Shown piece after piece: positions 34,327-43,449 of a DNA stretch of 64,000 nucleotides (its first letter is position 1; every line of letters begins with the position of its first letter). The translations under genes and the position numbers were made by a program. Below the pieces are notes generated by a model that was given only the letters and a program-made list of their open reading frames with translations, was not told where the DNA came from and ran no database searches. Source of the stretch: Pseudomonas khorasanensis (GTDB lineage Bacteria; Pseudomonadota; Gammaproteobacteria; Pseudomonadales; Pseudomonadaceae); the NCBI RefSeq assembly GCF_014268505.2, contig NZ_JABWQP020000010.1, forward strand, positions 62,001 through 126,000, given 5' to 3'.

Positions 34327-35910
34327 TTGAGCGAACTTCTCAACCGCCGCCTGGCTCTGCTCGGCGAGCGCGCTAACCTCTCTCTGCTCGAGCAGTGCCT
34401 GCACGGTATCGAACGTGAATGCCTGCGCGTGACCAGCGAAGGTCGCCTGGCGCAAACGCCGCACCCCGAAGCCCTGGGTTCCGCGCTGACCAACGAACAG
34501 ATCACCACCGACTACTCCGAGTCGCTGCTGGAATTCATCACGCCCGCCCTGCCCGACCCGGCCGATACGCTGGCGAGCCTGGACAAGATTCACCGTTTTG
34601 CCTACAGCAAACTCGGCAACGAGTATCTGTGGAGTCCATCGATGCCGTGCCCGTTGCCGGCCGAGGAAGATATCCCGATCGCCTACTACGGCAGCTCGAA
34701 CATCGGTCAGCTCAAGTACGTCTATCGCAAAGGCCTGGCCCTGCGGTACGGCAAGACCATGCAATGCATCGCCGGGATTCACTACAACTTCTCCCTGCCG
34801 GAAAAGCTCTGGCCGCTGCTGCGTGAGTCCGAAGGGTTTGTCGGCACCGACCGCGATTTCCAGTCGTCGTCGTACATCGCCCTGATCCGCAACTTCCGTC
34901 GCTACAGCTGGCTGCTGATGTACCTGTTCGGTGCGTCGCCCGCGCTGGACGCCGGGTTCCTGCGCGGCCGTTCGCATCAACTTGAACAGCTCGATCCGGA
35001 CACCCTGTATCTGCCGTACGCCACCAGCCTGCGCATGAGCGACCTCGGTTATCAGAGCAACGCCCAGGCCGGCCTGACGCCTTGCTACAACGACCTGGCG
35101 AGCTACACCGACAGCCTGCGCAAGGCCGTGGCCACGCCGTACGCACCGTACGTTGAAGTGGGCACGCACAAGGATGGCGAATGGGTTCAACTGAACACCA
35201 ACATCCTGCAGATCGAAAACGAGTACTACTCCAACATCCGCCCGAAACGCGTGACCTACACCGGCGAGCGGCCGATCCAGGCGCTGATGGCCCGCGGCAT
35301 TCAGTACGTCGAAGTGCGCTGCCTGGACATCAACCCGTTCCTGCCGATGGGCATCGACCTTACCGAGTCGCGCTTCATTGATGCGTTCCTGCTGTATTGC
35401 GCGCTCAACGACAGCCCGTTGTTGACGAACACCTCATGCAGCAACGCGACGTCGAACTTCCTCAGCGTGGTCAAGGAAGGCCGTCGTCCGGGGCTGCAAC
35501 TGCAGCGCGACGGTCAGCCGGTCGACATGAAGACCTGGGCGGCCGAGTTGCTGGAGCACATTGCTCCGCTGGCCGCATTGCTCGATCAAAGCCATGGCGG
35601 CGATGCGCACAGCAAGGCTCTGGATGCGCAACTGGCCAAGGTCAGCGACCCCTCCCTGACGCCGTCGGCGCAGGTGCTGGCGGCCATGGCCGAGCACAAG
35701 GAAAGCTTCGCGCAATTCTCCCTGCGCCAGAGCCAGGCCCATGCCGAGTTCTTCCGCAGCGAGCCGTTGGCGGCTGACGAGCAAGCGAAGTTTGAAGAAC
35801 TGGCGCGCGCGTCGCTGGCGCAGCAAACCGAGCTTGAGCAGAACGAAGTCGGCGATTTCGATGTGTTTGTCGGCGCGTATCAGGCGAGTATTCTGGCGAT
35901 CAGTAACTAA
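34327..35910 (+). CDS. gshA: Glutamate-cysteine ligase
   Basis: A 527-residue proteobacterial-type enzyme catalysing the first step of glutathione synthesis. Typical segments are LLEQCLHGIERECLRVTSEG near the N terminus, ITTDYSESLLEFITP, MQCIAGIHYNFSLPEKLW, and YVEVRCLDINPFLPMGID. I chose TTG at 34327 (SELLNRRLALLGE) because AAGGAA lies 8 nt before it and it matches the family start; a GTG five codons upstream is the alternative. The gene is preceded and followed by REP pairs and is likely monocistronic. Confidence 0.95.
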   Translation: MSELLNRRLALLGERANLSLLEQCLHGIERECLRVTSEGRLAQTPHPEALGSALTNEQITTDYSESLLEFITPALPDPADTLASLDKIHRFAYSKLGNEYLWSPSMPCPLPAEEDIPIAYYGSSNIGQLKYVYRKGLALRYGKTMQCIAGIHYNFSLPEKLWPLLRESEGFVGTDRDFQSSSYIALIRNFRRYSWLLMYLFGASPALDAGFLRGRSHQLEQLDPDTLYLPYATSLRMSDLGYQSNAQAGLTPCYNDLASYTDSLRKAVATPYAPYVEVGTHKDGEWVQLNTNILQIENEYYSNIRPKRVTYTGERPIQALMARGIQYVEVRCLDINPFLPMGIDLTESRFIDAFLLYCALNDSPLLTNTSCSNATSNFLSVVKEGRRPGLQLQRDGQPVDMKTWAAELLEHIAPLAALLDQSHGGDAHSKALDAQLAKVSDPSLTPSAQVLAAMAEHKESFAQFSLRQSQAHAEFFRSEPLAADEQAKFEELARASLAQQTELEQNEVGDFDVFVGAYQASILAISN

Positions 35911-35932
35911 CAAAGAAGGTCCTTCGGCCCTT

Positions 35933-35997
35933 TTCGCGAGCAGGCTCGCTCCCACCATAGGAATCTGGTCTCCTGTGGGAGCGAGCCTGCTCGCGAA
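35933..35997. repeat. REP pair, GTGGGAGCGAGCCTGC family
   Basis: TTCGCGAGCAGGCTCGCTCC and an exact inverted copy with only about 20 bp between them, 22 bp after the gshA stop. The compact hairpin probably ends gshA transcription. Confidence 0.92.
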
Positions 35998-36032
35998 TGA
36001 CCGTTGCGCTTAGATTTTTCCGCTCATAAGCT

Positions 36033-36065
36033 CATTCTAAAAAGTTATTTATTTCTGAATTCTTA
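36033..36065 (+). promoter_or_regulatory. AT-rich box upstream of tauA, possible sulfur-starvation control site
   Basis: CATTCTAAAAAGTTATTTAT and the following TTCTGAATTC lie about 60-90 bp before tauA. A closely similar string, ATTCCTAAAAGTTAGTTTAT, lies upstream of the first sfnB gene at 49342-49373. Both operons are for use of organic sulfur, so a shared activator such as CysB is a reasonable inference. No consensus search was possible. Confidence 0.45.
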
Positions 36066-36120
36066 GATCATTTAGTCTCCTTTCACGCCGACGCTCGGTC
36101 GCCTGATATGGAGCTCTCAA

Positions 36121-37098
36121 TTGAAACTGAATTTCCCGCTTCGCCTGCTTGCCGCTGCCTCCCTGGCTGCCGCAAGTTTCCTGGCACAGGCTGCCGATCT
36201 CACTGTCGCCTACCAAACGACTGTTGACCCGGCGAAAGTCGCCCAGGCCGACGGTGCCTACGAAAAAGCCACCAAGGCCGATATCAGCTGGCGCAAGTTC
36301 GACAACGGCGCCGACATCATCGCTGCCATCGCGTCCGGTGACGTGCAGATCGGCTACCTCGGTTCGAGCCCGCTCACCGCAGCCATCACCCGCAAAGTCC
36401 CGGTGCAGACATTCCTGATCGCCACCCAGATCGGCGCCGCCGAAGCACTGGTCGCCCGCGATGGCTCCGGCATCAAGACGCCGCAGGATCTGATCGGCAA
36501 AAAAATCGCCGTGCCGTTCGTGTCCACCGGTCACTACAGCCTGCTCGCCGCCCTGAAGCACTGGAACATCGACCCGTCGAAAGTCACCGTGCTCAACCTC
36601 GCCCCGCCCGCGATCATCGCTGCCTGGAAACGCGGTGATATCGACGCCACTTACGTCTGGGATCCAGCGCTGGGCGTGGCCAAGGAAAACGGCAAGGTGT
36701 TGATCACCTCCGGCGAGCTGGCCAAGTTCGGTGCGCCGACCTTCGATGCGTGGATCGTGCGCAAGGACTTCGCCGAGAAGCATCCGGAAATCGTCACTGC
36801 ATTTGCCAAGGTCACCCTCGACGCTTACGCCGACTACCGCAAAGATCCAAAGGCCTGGCTCGCCAACCAGAGCAACGTCGACAAGCTTGTAAAACTGTCC
36901 GGCGCCAAGGCCAGCGACATTCCTTTGCTGTTGCAGGGCAACGTTTACCCGCTGGCGGCGGATCAGGTCAGCGACCTCGGCGCGCCGACCACCAAAGCCA
37001 TCACCGACACCGCCGCGTTCCTCAAGGAGCAAGGCAAGGTCGAAGCCGTCCTGCCGGATTACGCGCCTTACGTCAGCGCGAAATACATCACCAATTGA
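36121..37098 (+). CDS. tauA: Taurine ABC transporter, substrate-binding protein
   Basis: A 325-residue periplasmic protein with a signal peptide cut after LAQA at about residue 24, then ADLTVAYQTTVDPAKVAQAD. Segments IGYLGSSPLTAAITRKVPVQ and VWDPALGVAKENGKVL match TauA. It binds taurine for the TauBC importer when sulfate is scarce. The start codon is TTG at 36121 with GGAG 7 nt upstream; no ATG fits the signal peptide. tauB follows 16 bp downstream. Confidence 0.94.
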   Translation: MKLNFPLRLLAAASLAAASFLAQAADLTVAYQTTVDPAKVAQADGAYEKATKADISWRKFDNGADIIAAIASGDVQIGYLGSSPLTAAITRKVPVQTFLIATQIGAAEALVARDGSGIKTPQDLIGKKIAVPFVSTGHYSLLAALKHWNIDPSKVTVLNLAPPAIIAAWKRGDIDATYVWDPALGVAKENGKVLITSGELAKFGAPTFDAWIVRKDFAEKHPEIVTAFAKVTLDAYADYRKDPKAWLANQSNVDKLVKLSGAKASDIPLLLQGNVYPLAADQVSDLGAPTTKAITDTAAFLKEQGKVEAVLPDYAPYVSAKYITN

Positions 37099-37114
37099 TC
37101 GGGAGTTGAATGCG

Positions 37115-37909
37115 ATGGCCTTGCTACAGCTGGAGCGCATCAGCGCACAGTACCCGGGCAGCCCCGAACCGGTGCTGGCGGATATTTCCCTGACGCTCGG
37201 GCCCCAGCAATTGCTGGTCGCCCTCGGCCCGTCCGGCAGCGGCAAGACATCGCTGCTGAACCTGATTGCCGGTTTTGTAGAGCCGAGCGCCGGGCGCATC
37301 ACCCTTGACGGCGTGCCCGTCAAAGGCCCGAGCGCCGAGCGCGGTGTGGTGTTTCAGGACGACGCTCTGCTGCCTTGGCAGGATGTGCTGGCAAACGTTG
37401 CGTTCGGTCTTGAACTGGCTGGCGTCAACAAGGAAAAACGCGAACAGCGCGCCCGGGAAATGCTCGCGCTGGTCGATCTTTCCGGCTTCGAAAACCGCCG
37501 CGTCTGGCAGCTTTCAGGCGGTCAGAAACAACGCGTGGGCCTGGCCCGTGCGCTGGCGGCCGATCCGCGCGTGCTGCTGATGGACGAACCTTTCGGCGCC
37601 CTCGACGCGTTCACCCGTGAGCAGATGCAGGAACTGTTGCTGCAAGTCTGGCAGCGCACGGCCAAGCCTGTTTTCCTGATCACCCACGACATCGAAGAAG
37701 CGGTATTTCTTGCCACTGATTTGATTCTGCTTGCGCCGAACCCGGGGCAGATCGTCGAGCGCCTGGATCTGGATTTCGGCCAGCGTTATGCCGCCGGTGA
37801 GTCCGCCCGCACAATCAAATCCGACCCGCGTTTTATCGAAACCCGCGAGCACGTGCTGGGCAAGGTGTTCTCGCAACGCAGTGCCGTGCAACGGCAGGAG
37901 CGCGCATGA
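37115..37909 (+). CDS. tauB: Taurine ABC transporter, ATP-binding protein
   Basis: A 264-residue ABC ATPase: Walker A GPSGSGKTSL, Q-loop GVVFQDDALLPWQ, signature LSGGQKQRVGLARAL, Walker B VLLMDEPFGALD and the H-loop FLITHDIEEAVFLA. It energises taurine uptake with TauC. GGGAG lies before the ATG at 37115, three codons inside a longer frame that begins with TTG. The stop overlaps the tauC start (ATGA). Confidence 0.94.
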   Translation: MALLQLERISAQYPGSPEPVLADISLTLGPQQLLVALGPSGSGKTSLLNLIAGFVEPSAGRITLDGVPVKGPSAERGVVFQDDALLPWQDVLANVAFGLELAGVNKEKREQRAREMLALVDLSGFENRRVWQLSGGQKQRVGLARALAADPRVLLMDEPFGALDAFTREQMQELLLQVWQRTAKPVFLITHDIEEAVFLATDLILLAPNPGQIVERLDLDFGQRYAAGESARTIKSDPRFIETREHVLGKVFSQRSAVQRQERA

Positions 37910-38739
37910 GCAGTTACGATGTTTCCGCCCCGGCAATGAAAACCTCTTCAGTGGTGATTCCTGTGCGCCGCAGCCTGAGCACGCGCTGGATCAGCCTGCT
38001 TACGCTGTTCGCCCTACTGCTGATCTGGTGGGCGGTGACCGCCACCGGAATGATCGAGCCGCTGTTCCTGCCCCCGCCCGCCGCCGTCCTGCAAAAAGGC
38101 TGGTTGCTGGCGACCACGGGGTATATGGATTCGACCTTGTGGCAACACCTGGGCGCGAGCCTGAGCCGCATTGGTCTGGGCCTTGGCTTCGCGATTCTCA
38201 CCGCTGTGCCGGTGGGCATCGCCATCGGTGCCAACCGCATCGCGCGCGGCGTGCTCGATCCACTGATCGAGTTCTACCGCCCGATTCCACCGCTGGCTTA
38301 TTTGCCGCTGATCGTGATCTGGTGCGGCATCGGCGAACTGTCGAAAGTGCTGCTGATCTACCTGGCCATTTTCGCCCCGATTGCCATCGCCACCGCCACT
38401 GGGGTGCGCACGGTTGATCCAGCGAAACTGCGCGCGGCGCAGTCGCTTGGCGCGACCCGAGCGCAACTGATTCGCCATGTGATTTTGCCGAGCGCCCTGC
38501 CGGACATTCTCACCGGCGTGCGCATCGGTCTGGGCGTGGGGTGGTCGACGCTGGTCGCTGCTGAATTGATCGCCGCCACCAGTGGCCTGGGCTTCATGGT
38601 CCAGTCGGCAGCGCAGTTTCTGGTTACCGATGTGGTGGTGCTGGGGATTCTGGTCATTGCCCTGATCGCCTTCACCATGGAAATGGGCCTGCGCGCCCTG
38701 CAGCGCAAACTCGTGCCGTGGCATGGCCAGGCGCACTAA
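37906..38739 (+). CDS. tauC: Taurine ABC transporter, permease
   Basis: A 277-residue inner-membrane permease with about six transmembrane segments and the EAA-like loop VDPAKLRAAQSLGATRAQLI followed by RHVILPSALPDILTGVRIGLG. It forms the channel of the TauABC importer. The N terminus has a 25-residue polar extension before the first membrane segment. The ATG overlaps the end of tauB by 4 bp. tauD follows only after a REP pair. Confidence 0.94.
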   Translation: MSSYDVSAPAMKTSSVVIPVRRSLSTRWISLLTLFALLLIWWAVTATGMIEPLFLPPPAAVLQKGWLLATTGYMDSTLWQHLGASLSRIGLGLGFAILTAVPVGIAIGANRIARGVLDPLIEFYRPIPPLAYLPLIVIWCGIGELSKVLLIYLAIFAPIAIATATGVRTVDPAKLRAAQSLGATRAQLIRHVILPSALPDILTGVRIGLGVGWSTLVAAELIAATSGLGFMVQSAAQFLVTDVVVLGILVIALIAFTMEMGLRALQRKLVPWHGQAH

Positions 38740-38760
38740 CGAATTTCGAATGAATTCCCT

Positions 38761-38847
38761 GTGGGAGCGAGCCTGCTCGCGAAAGCGTCGGATCAGTCAC
38801 TGCACCATTGCCTGAAACTGCGCATTCGCGAGCAGGCTCGCTCCCAC
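38761..38847. repeat. REP pair, GTGGGAGCGAGCCTGC family, inside the tau operon
   Basis: GTGGGAGCGAGCCTGCTCGC and its exact inverted copy separate tauC and tauD. An element inside an operon probably makes a protected 3' end for tauABC and lowers or uncouples tauD. Confidence 0.92.
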
Positions 38848-38883
38848 GAAAAGCTCGATAGCCCGCATTTGAAGAGAAAGACC

Positions 38884-39726
38884 ATGAGCAGCCTCCACAT
38901 CACCCCATTAAGCTCGGCCTTGGGCGCGCAGATCAGCGGCGTCGATATCAGCCAGTCGCTGAGCCTTGAGCACCGCGATGCCATCGAGCAGGCGCTGCTC
39001 AAGTACCAAGTGTTGTTCCTGCGCAACCAGCCGATCGAGCCCTCACAGCAGGCGCGCTTCGCCGCGTACTTCGGTGATCTGCACATTCACCCGATCTACC
39101 CGAACGTACCGGAACAACCGCAAGTGCTGATTCTCGACACCGCCGTCACCGACGTGCGCGACAACGCAATCTGGCACACCGACGTGACCTTCCTGCCGAC
39201 CCCGGCGATGGGCGCGGTGCTCAGCGCCAAGTTGCTGCCGGAGTCTGGCGGCGACACCTTGTGGGCCAGCGGGATTGCCGCGTATGAAGCGCTGTCGGCG
39301 CCGATGAAAGGTTTGCTTGAAGGATTGACGGCAACACACGATTTCACCCGCTCGTTTCCGCTGGAGCGCTACGGCAACACGCCCCAGGGGCTGGCGCAGT
39401 GGGAAGAGGCACGGCGCAAGAATCCGCCGTTATCGCACCCGGTAATCCGCACACACCCGGTCAGTGGGCGGCGCTCGTTGTTCGTCAATGAAGGCTTCAC
39501 GTCGAAGATCAATGAGCTCTCGGAAACGGAGAGCGAGGCGATTCTCAAGTTTCTGTTCGCACATGCGACGCGGCCGGAATTCACGATTCGCTGGCGCTGG
39601 CAGAAGAACGACATCGCGTTCTGGGACAACCGCGTGACGCAGCATTACGCGGTAGACGATTACCGCCCGGCACGACGGGTGATGCAGCGGGCCACGATTC
39701 TGGGGGATGTGCCGTTTTTCAAGTGA
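38884..39726 (+). CDS. tauD: Taurine dioxygenase
   Basis: A 280-residue Fe(II)/2-oxoglutarate-dependent dioxygenase that releases sulfite from taurine. The iron ligands are H98 and D100 in AIWHTDVTF and H254 in TQHYAVDDYRPARR, whose arginine holds 2-oxoglutarate; spacing equals E. coli TauD. The ATG at 38884 gives the family start MSSLHITPLSSALGAQI. It lies 144 bp after tauC with a REP pair between, so co-transcription is likely but weakened. Confidence 0.94.
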   Translation: MSSLHITPLSSALGAQISGVDISQSLSLEHRDAIEQALLKYQVLFLRNQPIEPSQQARFAAYFGDLHIHPIYPNVPEQPQVLILDTAVTDVRDNAIWHTDVTFLPTPAMGAVLSAKLLPESGGDTLWASGIAAYEALSAPMKGLLEGLTATHDFTRSFPLERYGNTPQGLAQWEEARRKNPPLSHPVIRTHPVSGRRSLFVNEGFTSKINELSETESEAILKFLFAHATRPEFTIRWRWQKNDIAFWDNRVTQHYAVDDYRPARRVMQRATILGDVPFFK

Positions 39727-39758
39727 TAGCTGATTTATTCACTGTCTGAACTGGCCCC

Positions 39759-39822
39759 TTCGCGGGCAAGCCCGCTCCCACATGGGTACGCGTTTCCCTG
39801 TGGGAGCGAGCCTGCTCGCGAA
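39759..39822. repeat. REP pair, GGGAGCGAGCCTGC family
   Basis: CTTCGCGGGCAAGCCCGCTC and an inverted copy GGGAGCGAGCCTGCTCGCG lie between the convergent tauD and mgrA genes. The two copies belong to slightly different subtypes (GGGCAAGCCC against GAGCAGGCTC). Confidence 0.9.
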
Positions 39823-39841
39823 AGTTTTTGCAGTTTGAGGC

Positions 39842-40879
39842 TTACTCCGCCGTCGAAGGCTTCTCCCAAAGATTGATCCCGCCTTCTTGAGCAAACCGAT
39901 CGATCTCCGCCAGCTCTTCAGCGCTGAAATGCAGATTCTGCAGCGCCCCGACGTTCTCGATGATCTGCTCCGGCCGGCTTGCGCCGATCAGGGCCGAGGT
40001 TACCCGTGGGTCGCGCAGCGTCCAGGCCAGCGCCAGTTGCGCGAGGCTCTGGCCACGGCGCTTGGCGATTTCGTTCAGTGCACGTACATGGGCAATGTTG
40101 GCCTCGGACAAGTGCGAAGCCTGCAGTGAACCACCGCCCGGACGATTGACCCGCGCATCCGCCGGAACGCCGTTGAGGTATTTGTCGGTGAGCAGGCCTT
40201 GCGCCAGGGGCGTGAAGGCGATCACGCCGGTACCGAGCTCATCGGTGGTGTCCAACAGATCCTTTTCCACCCAGCGGTTGAGCAGGTTGTACGCCGGTTG
40301 ATGGATCAGCAGCGGCACTTTCCACTCTTTCAGCAGCGCAGCCATCTCGCGGGTTTTCACCCCCGAATACGACGAAATCCCGATGTACAGCGCTTTGCCC
40401 TGCTGCACCGCAGTAGCGAGCGCGCTGGCGGTTTCTTCCAGCGGGGTATCCGGGTCGAAACGGTGCGAATAGAAGATATCCACATAATCCAGACCCAGGC
40501 GTTGCAGGCTCTGATCGAGGCTGGCCAGCACATATTTGCGCGAGCCACCGCCCTGGCCGTAAGGGCCGGGCCACATGTCCCAACCGGCCTTGCTGGAGAT
40601 GATCAGCTCGTCGCGATACTGCTTGAAATCTTCGCGCAGCAAACGACCGAAGTTGATCTCGGCGCTGCCATACGGCGGGCCATAGTTGTTGGCCAGGTCG
40701 AAGTGGTTGATGCCCAGATCGAAGGCCGTGCGCAGCAAGGCGCGCTGGGTCTCGATCGGCGCACTGTCGCCGAAGTTGTGCCACAGGCCCAGCGACAGCG
40801 CGGGCAGCACCAGGCCGCTGCGGCCGACGCGGCGGTAAGGAATGGAGTCATAGCGGTTATCGGCAGCGGTGTAGGTCAT
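39842..40879 (-). CDS. mgrA: L-glyceraldehyde 3-phosphate reductase, aldo-keto reductase AKR14 type
   Basis: A 345-residue NADPH-dependent aldo-keto reductase, the same length as E. coli YghZ (346). Family features are LSLGLWHNFGD, FDLANNYGPPYGSAE with the catalytic Asp and Tyr, IISSKAGWDMWPGPYG with the Lys, and FYSHRFDPDTPLEET with the His. YghZ reduces L-glyceraldehyde 3-phosphate and methylglyoxal. The ATG at 40877-40879 (MTYTAADNRYDSIPYRRVG) is chosen over a 59-codon upstream extension. Its neighbours give no pathway hint. Confidence 0.9.
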   Translation of the reverse strand: MTYTAADNRYDSIPYRRVGRSGLVLPALSLGLWHNFGDSAPIETQRALLRTAFDLGINHFDLANNYGPPYGSAEINFGRLLREDFKQYRDELIISSKAGWDMWPGPYGQGGGSRKYVLASLDQSLQRLGLDYVDIFYSHRFDPDTPLEETASALATAVQQGKALYIGISSYSGVKTREMAALLKEWKVPLLIHQPAYNLLNRWVEKDLLDTTDELGTGVIAFTPLAQGLLTDKYLNGVPADARVNRPGGGSLQASHLSEANIAHVRALNEIAKRRGQSLAQLALAWTLRDPRVTSALIGASRPEQIIENVGALQNLHFSAEELAEIDRFAQEGGINLWEKPSTAE

Positions 40880-41063
40880 CGAGTCCTCTCTTATCGGTTT
40901 TGAACGGGTATCGACTGCTTTCAAGTCGCCCAGCATACGCCGGGAAGAACACCGATAAACCTGGGACTCGACAGAATGCTGAAACGTTTCACAGAAAAAC
41001 GCGACCCAGACACGATGGGTGCTGAGCGCCGAATCCTGATCAGACCCGGCGCTCATCCGCCAA

Positions 41064-43064
41064 TCAACGCACCAGATGCAGGAACTGCATGTGCCGTTCG
41101 TACTGGTCGAGGATGTCGTTGATGATCTGCTCTTTGGTGTAACCGACCAGATCGTAGTCTTGACTGCCCTCGCTCAGGTGCACTTCGGCGCGGTAGTAGC
41201 GGCGATTGTTGAGCTGTTTGGAGCCCATGCCGCCGCGTGCGAAGGACGGTGTGAAGTACCCGCGCATCTGCACCTGATAGATGAACGGATGCTGCTCGCC
41301 GTGGCCGATTTCCAGGCTGACGTTGTCATGCGCAGGATCCGGCTGGGTGACCACGTGCAGACCTTTTTCGACGAAGACTGCCGTCACTTCCTCGATTGCC
41401 GGACGCACCGTGCTTTCCATGAAGCGATACACCTCGTCGCGCGACGGGAAGTGCACGGCCTGACTCAGGCGCTGGCGCCAGCCGCCCGTGCCGCGTCGGG
41501 AACCGGAGACCGGTGCCAGCGAATGCAACTGCGCGATCTGCTTTTGCGACTCCAGGTAGAACGCCTTGTGCAGGCCCCACATCATCAACAGAAGAATCAG
41601 CGAGAACGGCAGCGACGTCAGCACGACGGCTGATTTCAGCGCATCGATGCTGCCCGAAAACAGCAGCGCACTGGTGATCAGCGCAGTCATCGCACCCCAG
41701 AACACCCGCAGCCATTTCGGCCCGTCTTCGTCCGGGTTGCCGCCCTTGGCCGACAACGTCGAAAGCACCACGGTGCCGGAGTCGGCGGAGGTCACGAAGA
41801 ACACGAAGCTGATGAACACCGTCACGGCGATCACCGTTTTGCTCCACGGATAGGTTTCCAGCAACAGGTAAAGCGTCATCGACGGGTTGTCGATGGCCGA
41901 CATGCCCAGCGCGCTCATACCGTGATTGAGTACCTGGTCGAGGGCACTGTTGCCGAAGATCGACATCCACGCCAGGGTAAAACCGAGCGGGATCAACAGC
42001 ACGCCGAAGACGAATTCACGGATGGTGCGGCCACGGGAAATCCGCGCAATGAACAGGCCCACGAATGGCGACCATGCAATCCACCAGGCCCAGTAAAACA
42101 CCGTCCAGCCGCCGAGCCAGTCGCTTGGCTTGTCGTAGGCATAGAGATCGAAACTCTTCATCGGCAACGCACCGAGGTAGTCGCCGATGTTCTGGATCAA
42201 GGTATTGAGCAGATGCTGCGTAGGGCCGGCGAACAACACAAACAGCAGCAGCGCGCAGGCCAGCAGCATGTTGATGTCGGACATCACCCGCACGCCTTTA
42301 TCGACGCCGGACACCGCAACGATGATCGCCGCACCCATCATCAGTGTAATCAGGCCGACCTGAATCCACTGGGTGTGAGCGATGCCAAACAGGTAGTCCA
42401 GGCCCGAGTTGAGGTGCAGCACCCCAAAGCCCATGTCGGCGCCGAGGCCGAACACCGTGGCGATGATGCCGAAGCCATCCACCGCATAACCGATGGGGCC
42501 GTTGATGCGTTTGCCGATCAACGGATACAGCGCCGAACGCAGGGCCAGCGGCAGATTGTGGCGGTAAGCGAAGTAGGCGAGCGCCATGCCGACAAAGGCA
42601 AACACGCCCCAGCCGTGCAGGCCCCAGTGCAGAAACAGAATCTGCATCGCTTGCCGCGCGGCGTCCGCCGTACCGGCCTCGCCTTGCGGCGGCTGCAGCA
42701 TATGGGTCAGCGGTTCGGAGACGCAGAAGAAAAAGAGCGTGATGCTGATCCCGGCGGCAAACAGCATGCCGGCCCAGGACAGATAACTGAATTCGGGTTC
42801 GTCGTGGTCGGCACCGAGTTTTATCTTGCCGTAGCCGGATAACGCGGTGACCACCACGAAGACCAGATACAGGGTCATCGCGAGCATGTAGTACCAGCCG
42901 ACCGTGTTGGCCGCCCAGTTTTGCGCCTCAAGCAGCCAGGCACCGGCCTGTTCAGGTATGGCGATGACAACGAGACCAAACAGCAGAATGACCGTCGCGG
43001 CGAAGTAGAACACCGGCGGATTCATCCGCACCAGACCGCTGGCGGGGGTAGACGATGCACTCAT
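41064..43064 (-). CDS. betT: BCCT-family choline/betaine transporter BetT
   Basis: A 666-residue inner-membrane protein with about 12 transmembrane helices and a cytoplasmic C-terminal domain from about residue 500. The BCCT signature is FYWAWWIAWSPFVGLFIARI with the following SRGRTIREFV, and the substrate-site helix is GMLFAAGISITLFFFCVSEP. Length and C-terminal extension match proton-coupled BetT, which imports choline for glycine betaine synthesis; the tail senses osmotic stress. A BetI-like palindrome lies about 95-120 bp upstream. betIBA is not in the window. Confidence 0.9.
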   Translation of the reverse strand: MSASSTPASGLVRMNPPVFYFAATVILLFGLVVIAIPEQAGAWLLEAQNWAANTVGWYYMLAMTLYLVFVVVTALSGYGKIKLGADHDEPEFSYLSWAGMLFAAGISITLFFFCVSEPLTHMLQPPQGEAGTADAARQAMQILFLHWGLHGWGVFAFVGMALAYFAYRHNLPLALRSALYPLIGKRINGPIGYAVDGFGIIATVFGLGADMGFGVLHLNSGLDYLFGIAHTQWIQVGLITLMMGAAIIVAVSGVDKGVRVMSDINMLLACALLLFVLFAGPTQHLLNTLIQNIGDYLGALPMKSFDLYAYDKPSDWLGGWTVFYWAWWIAWSPFVGLFIARISRGRTIREFVFGVLLIPLGFTLAWMSIFGNSALDQVLNHGMSALGMSAIDNPSMTLYLLLETYPWSKTVIAVTVFISFVFFVTSADSGTVVLSTLSAKGGNPDEDGPKWLRVFWGAMTALITSALLFSGSIDALKSAVVLTSLPFSLILLLMMWGLHKAFYLESQKQIAQLHSLAPVSGSRRGTGGWRQRLSQAVHFPSRDEVYRFMESTVRPAIEEVTAVFVEKGLHVVTQPDPAHDNVSLEIGHGEQHPFIYQVQMRGYFTPSFARGGMGSKQLNNRRYYRAEVHLSEGSQDYDLVGYTKEQIINDILDQYERHMQFLHLVR

Positions 43065-43156
43065 GAAACGTGCACCTCGAGCGTTTGAAACATGGCTGAA
43101 ATGATCGGACTCAGCAAAGGCAAGCCTCCTGTTGTGAGCGGGCAGCGAACCACCGG

Positions 43157-43184
43157 TTTAACTTGAATGAACGTTCAAGTTAAA
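43157..43184. promoter_or_regulatory. BetI-like operator upstream of betT
   Basis: TTTAACTTGAA and TTCAAGTTAAA are perfect inverted arms across TGAACG, and the shifted core TGAACGTTCA is itself a perfect palindrome. This resembles the ACGTTCAA-containing operators known for the TetR-family choline sensor BetI. It lies upstream of a choline transporter, which supports the assignment; the regulator is not encoded here. Confidence 0.65.
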
Positions 43185-43327
43185 CATGTTTAGGGTGGTC
43201 AGGACTAATCGCAGGGCTGGGCGGTAGATTTCCCAAGGTAGCCCAAGGAGCCGTATGACGCGGGTTTCGGGGCATTCGTTCAGTGGAGAATTGGCTTAAT
43301 GCCATCTATTTCATCAATACCCACTGC

Positions 43328-43432
43328 GTGGCGAGGGTGCTTGCTCCCGCTGGAGGCCGACGGACTCCCGCGCCCAGCCACTGCCGATTCGGGGATGCTG
43401 CGCAACCCAGCGGGAGCAAGCTCCCTCGCCAC
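43328..43432. repeat. REP/BIME pair, GTGGCGAGGGAGC family
   Basis: GTGGCGAGGGTGCTTGCTCC and an inverted GGGAGCAAGCTCCCTCGCC copy, 18 bp after the cysE stop codon on the minus strand. Confidence 0.9.
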
Positions 43433-43449
43433 AAGTGATGTACTGAACC

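Larger units (their letters stand above)
43065..43449. other. Intergenic region upstream of betT
   Basis: These 385 bp hold the betT promoter and a BetI-like operator on the betT side and a REP pair on the cysE side. No protein-coding frame is convincing. Confidence 0.6.
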
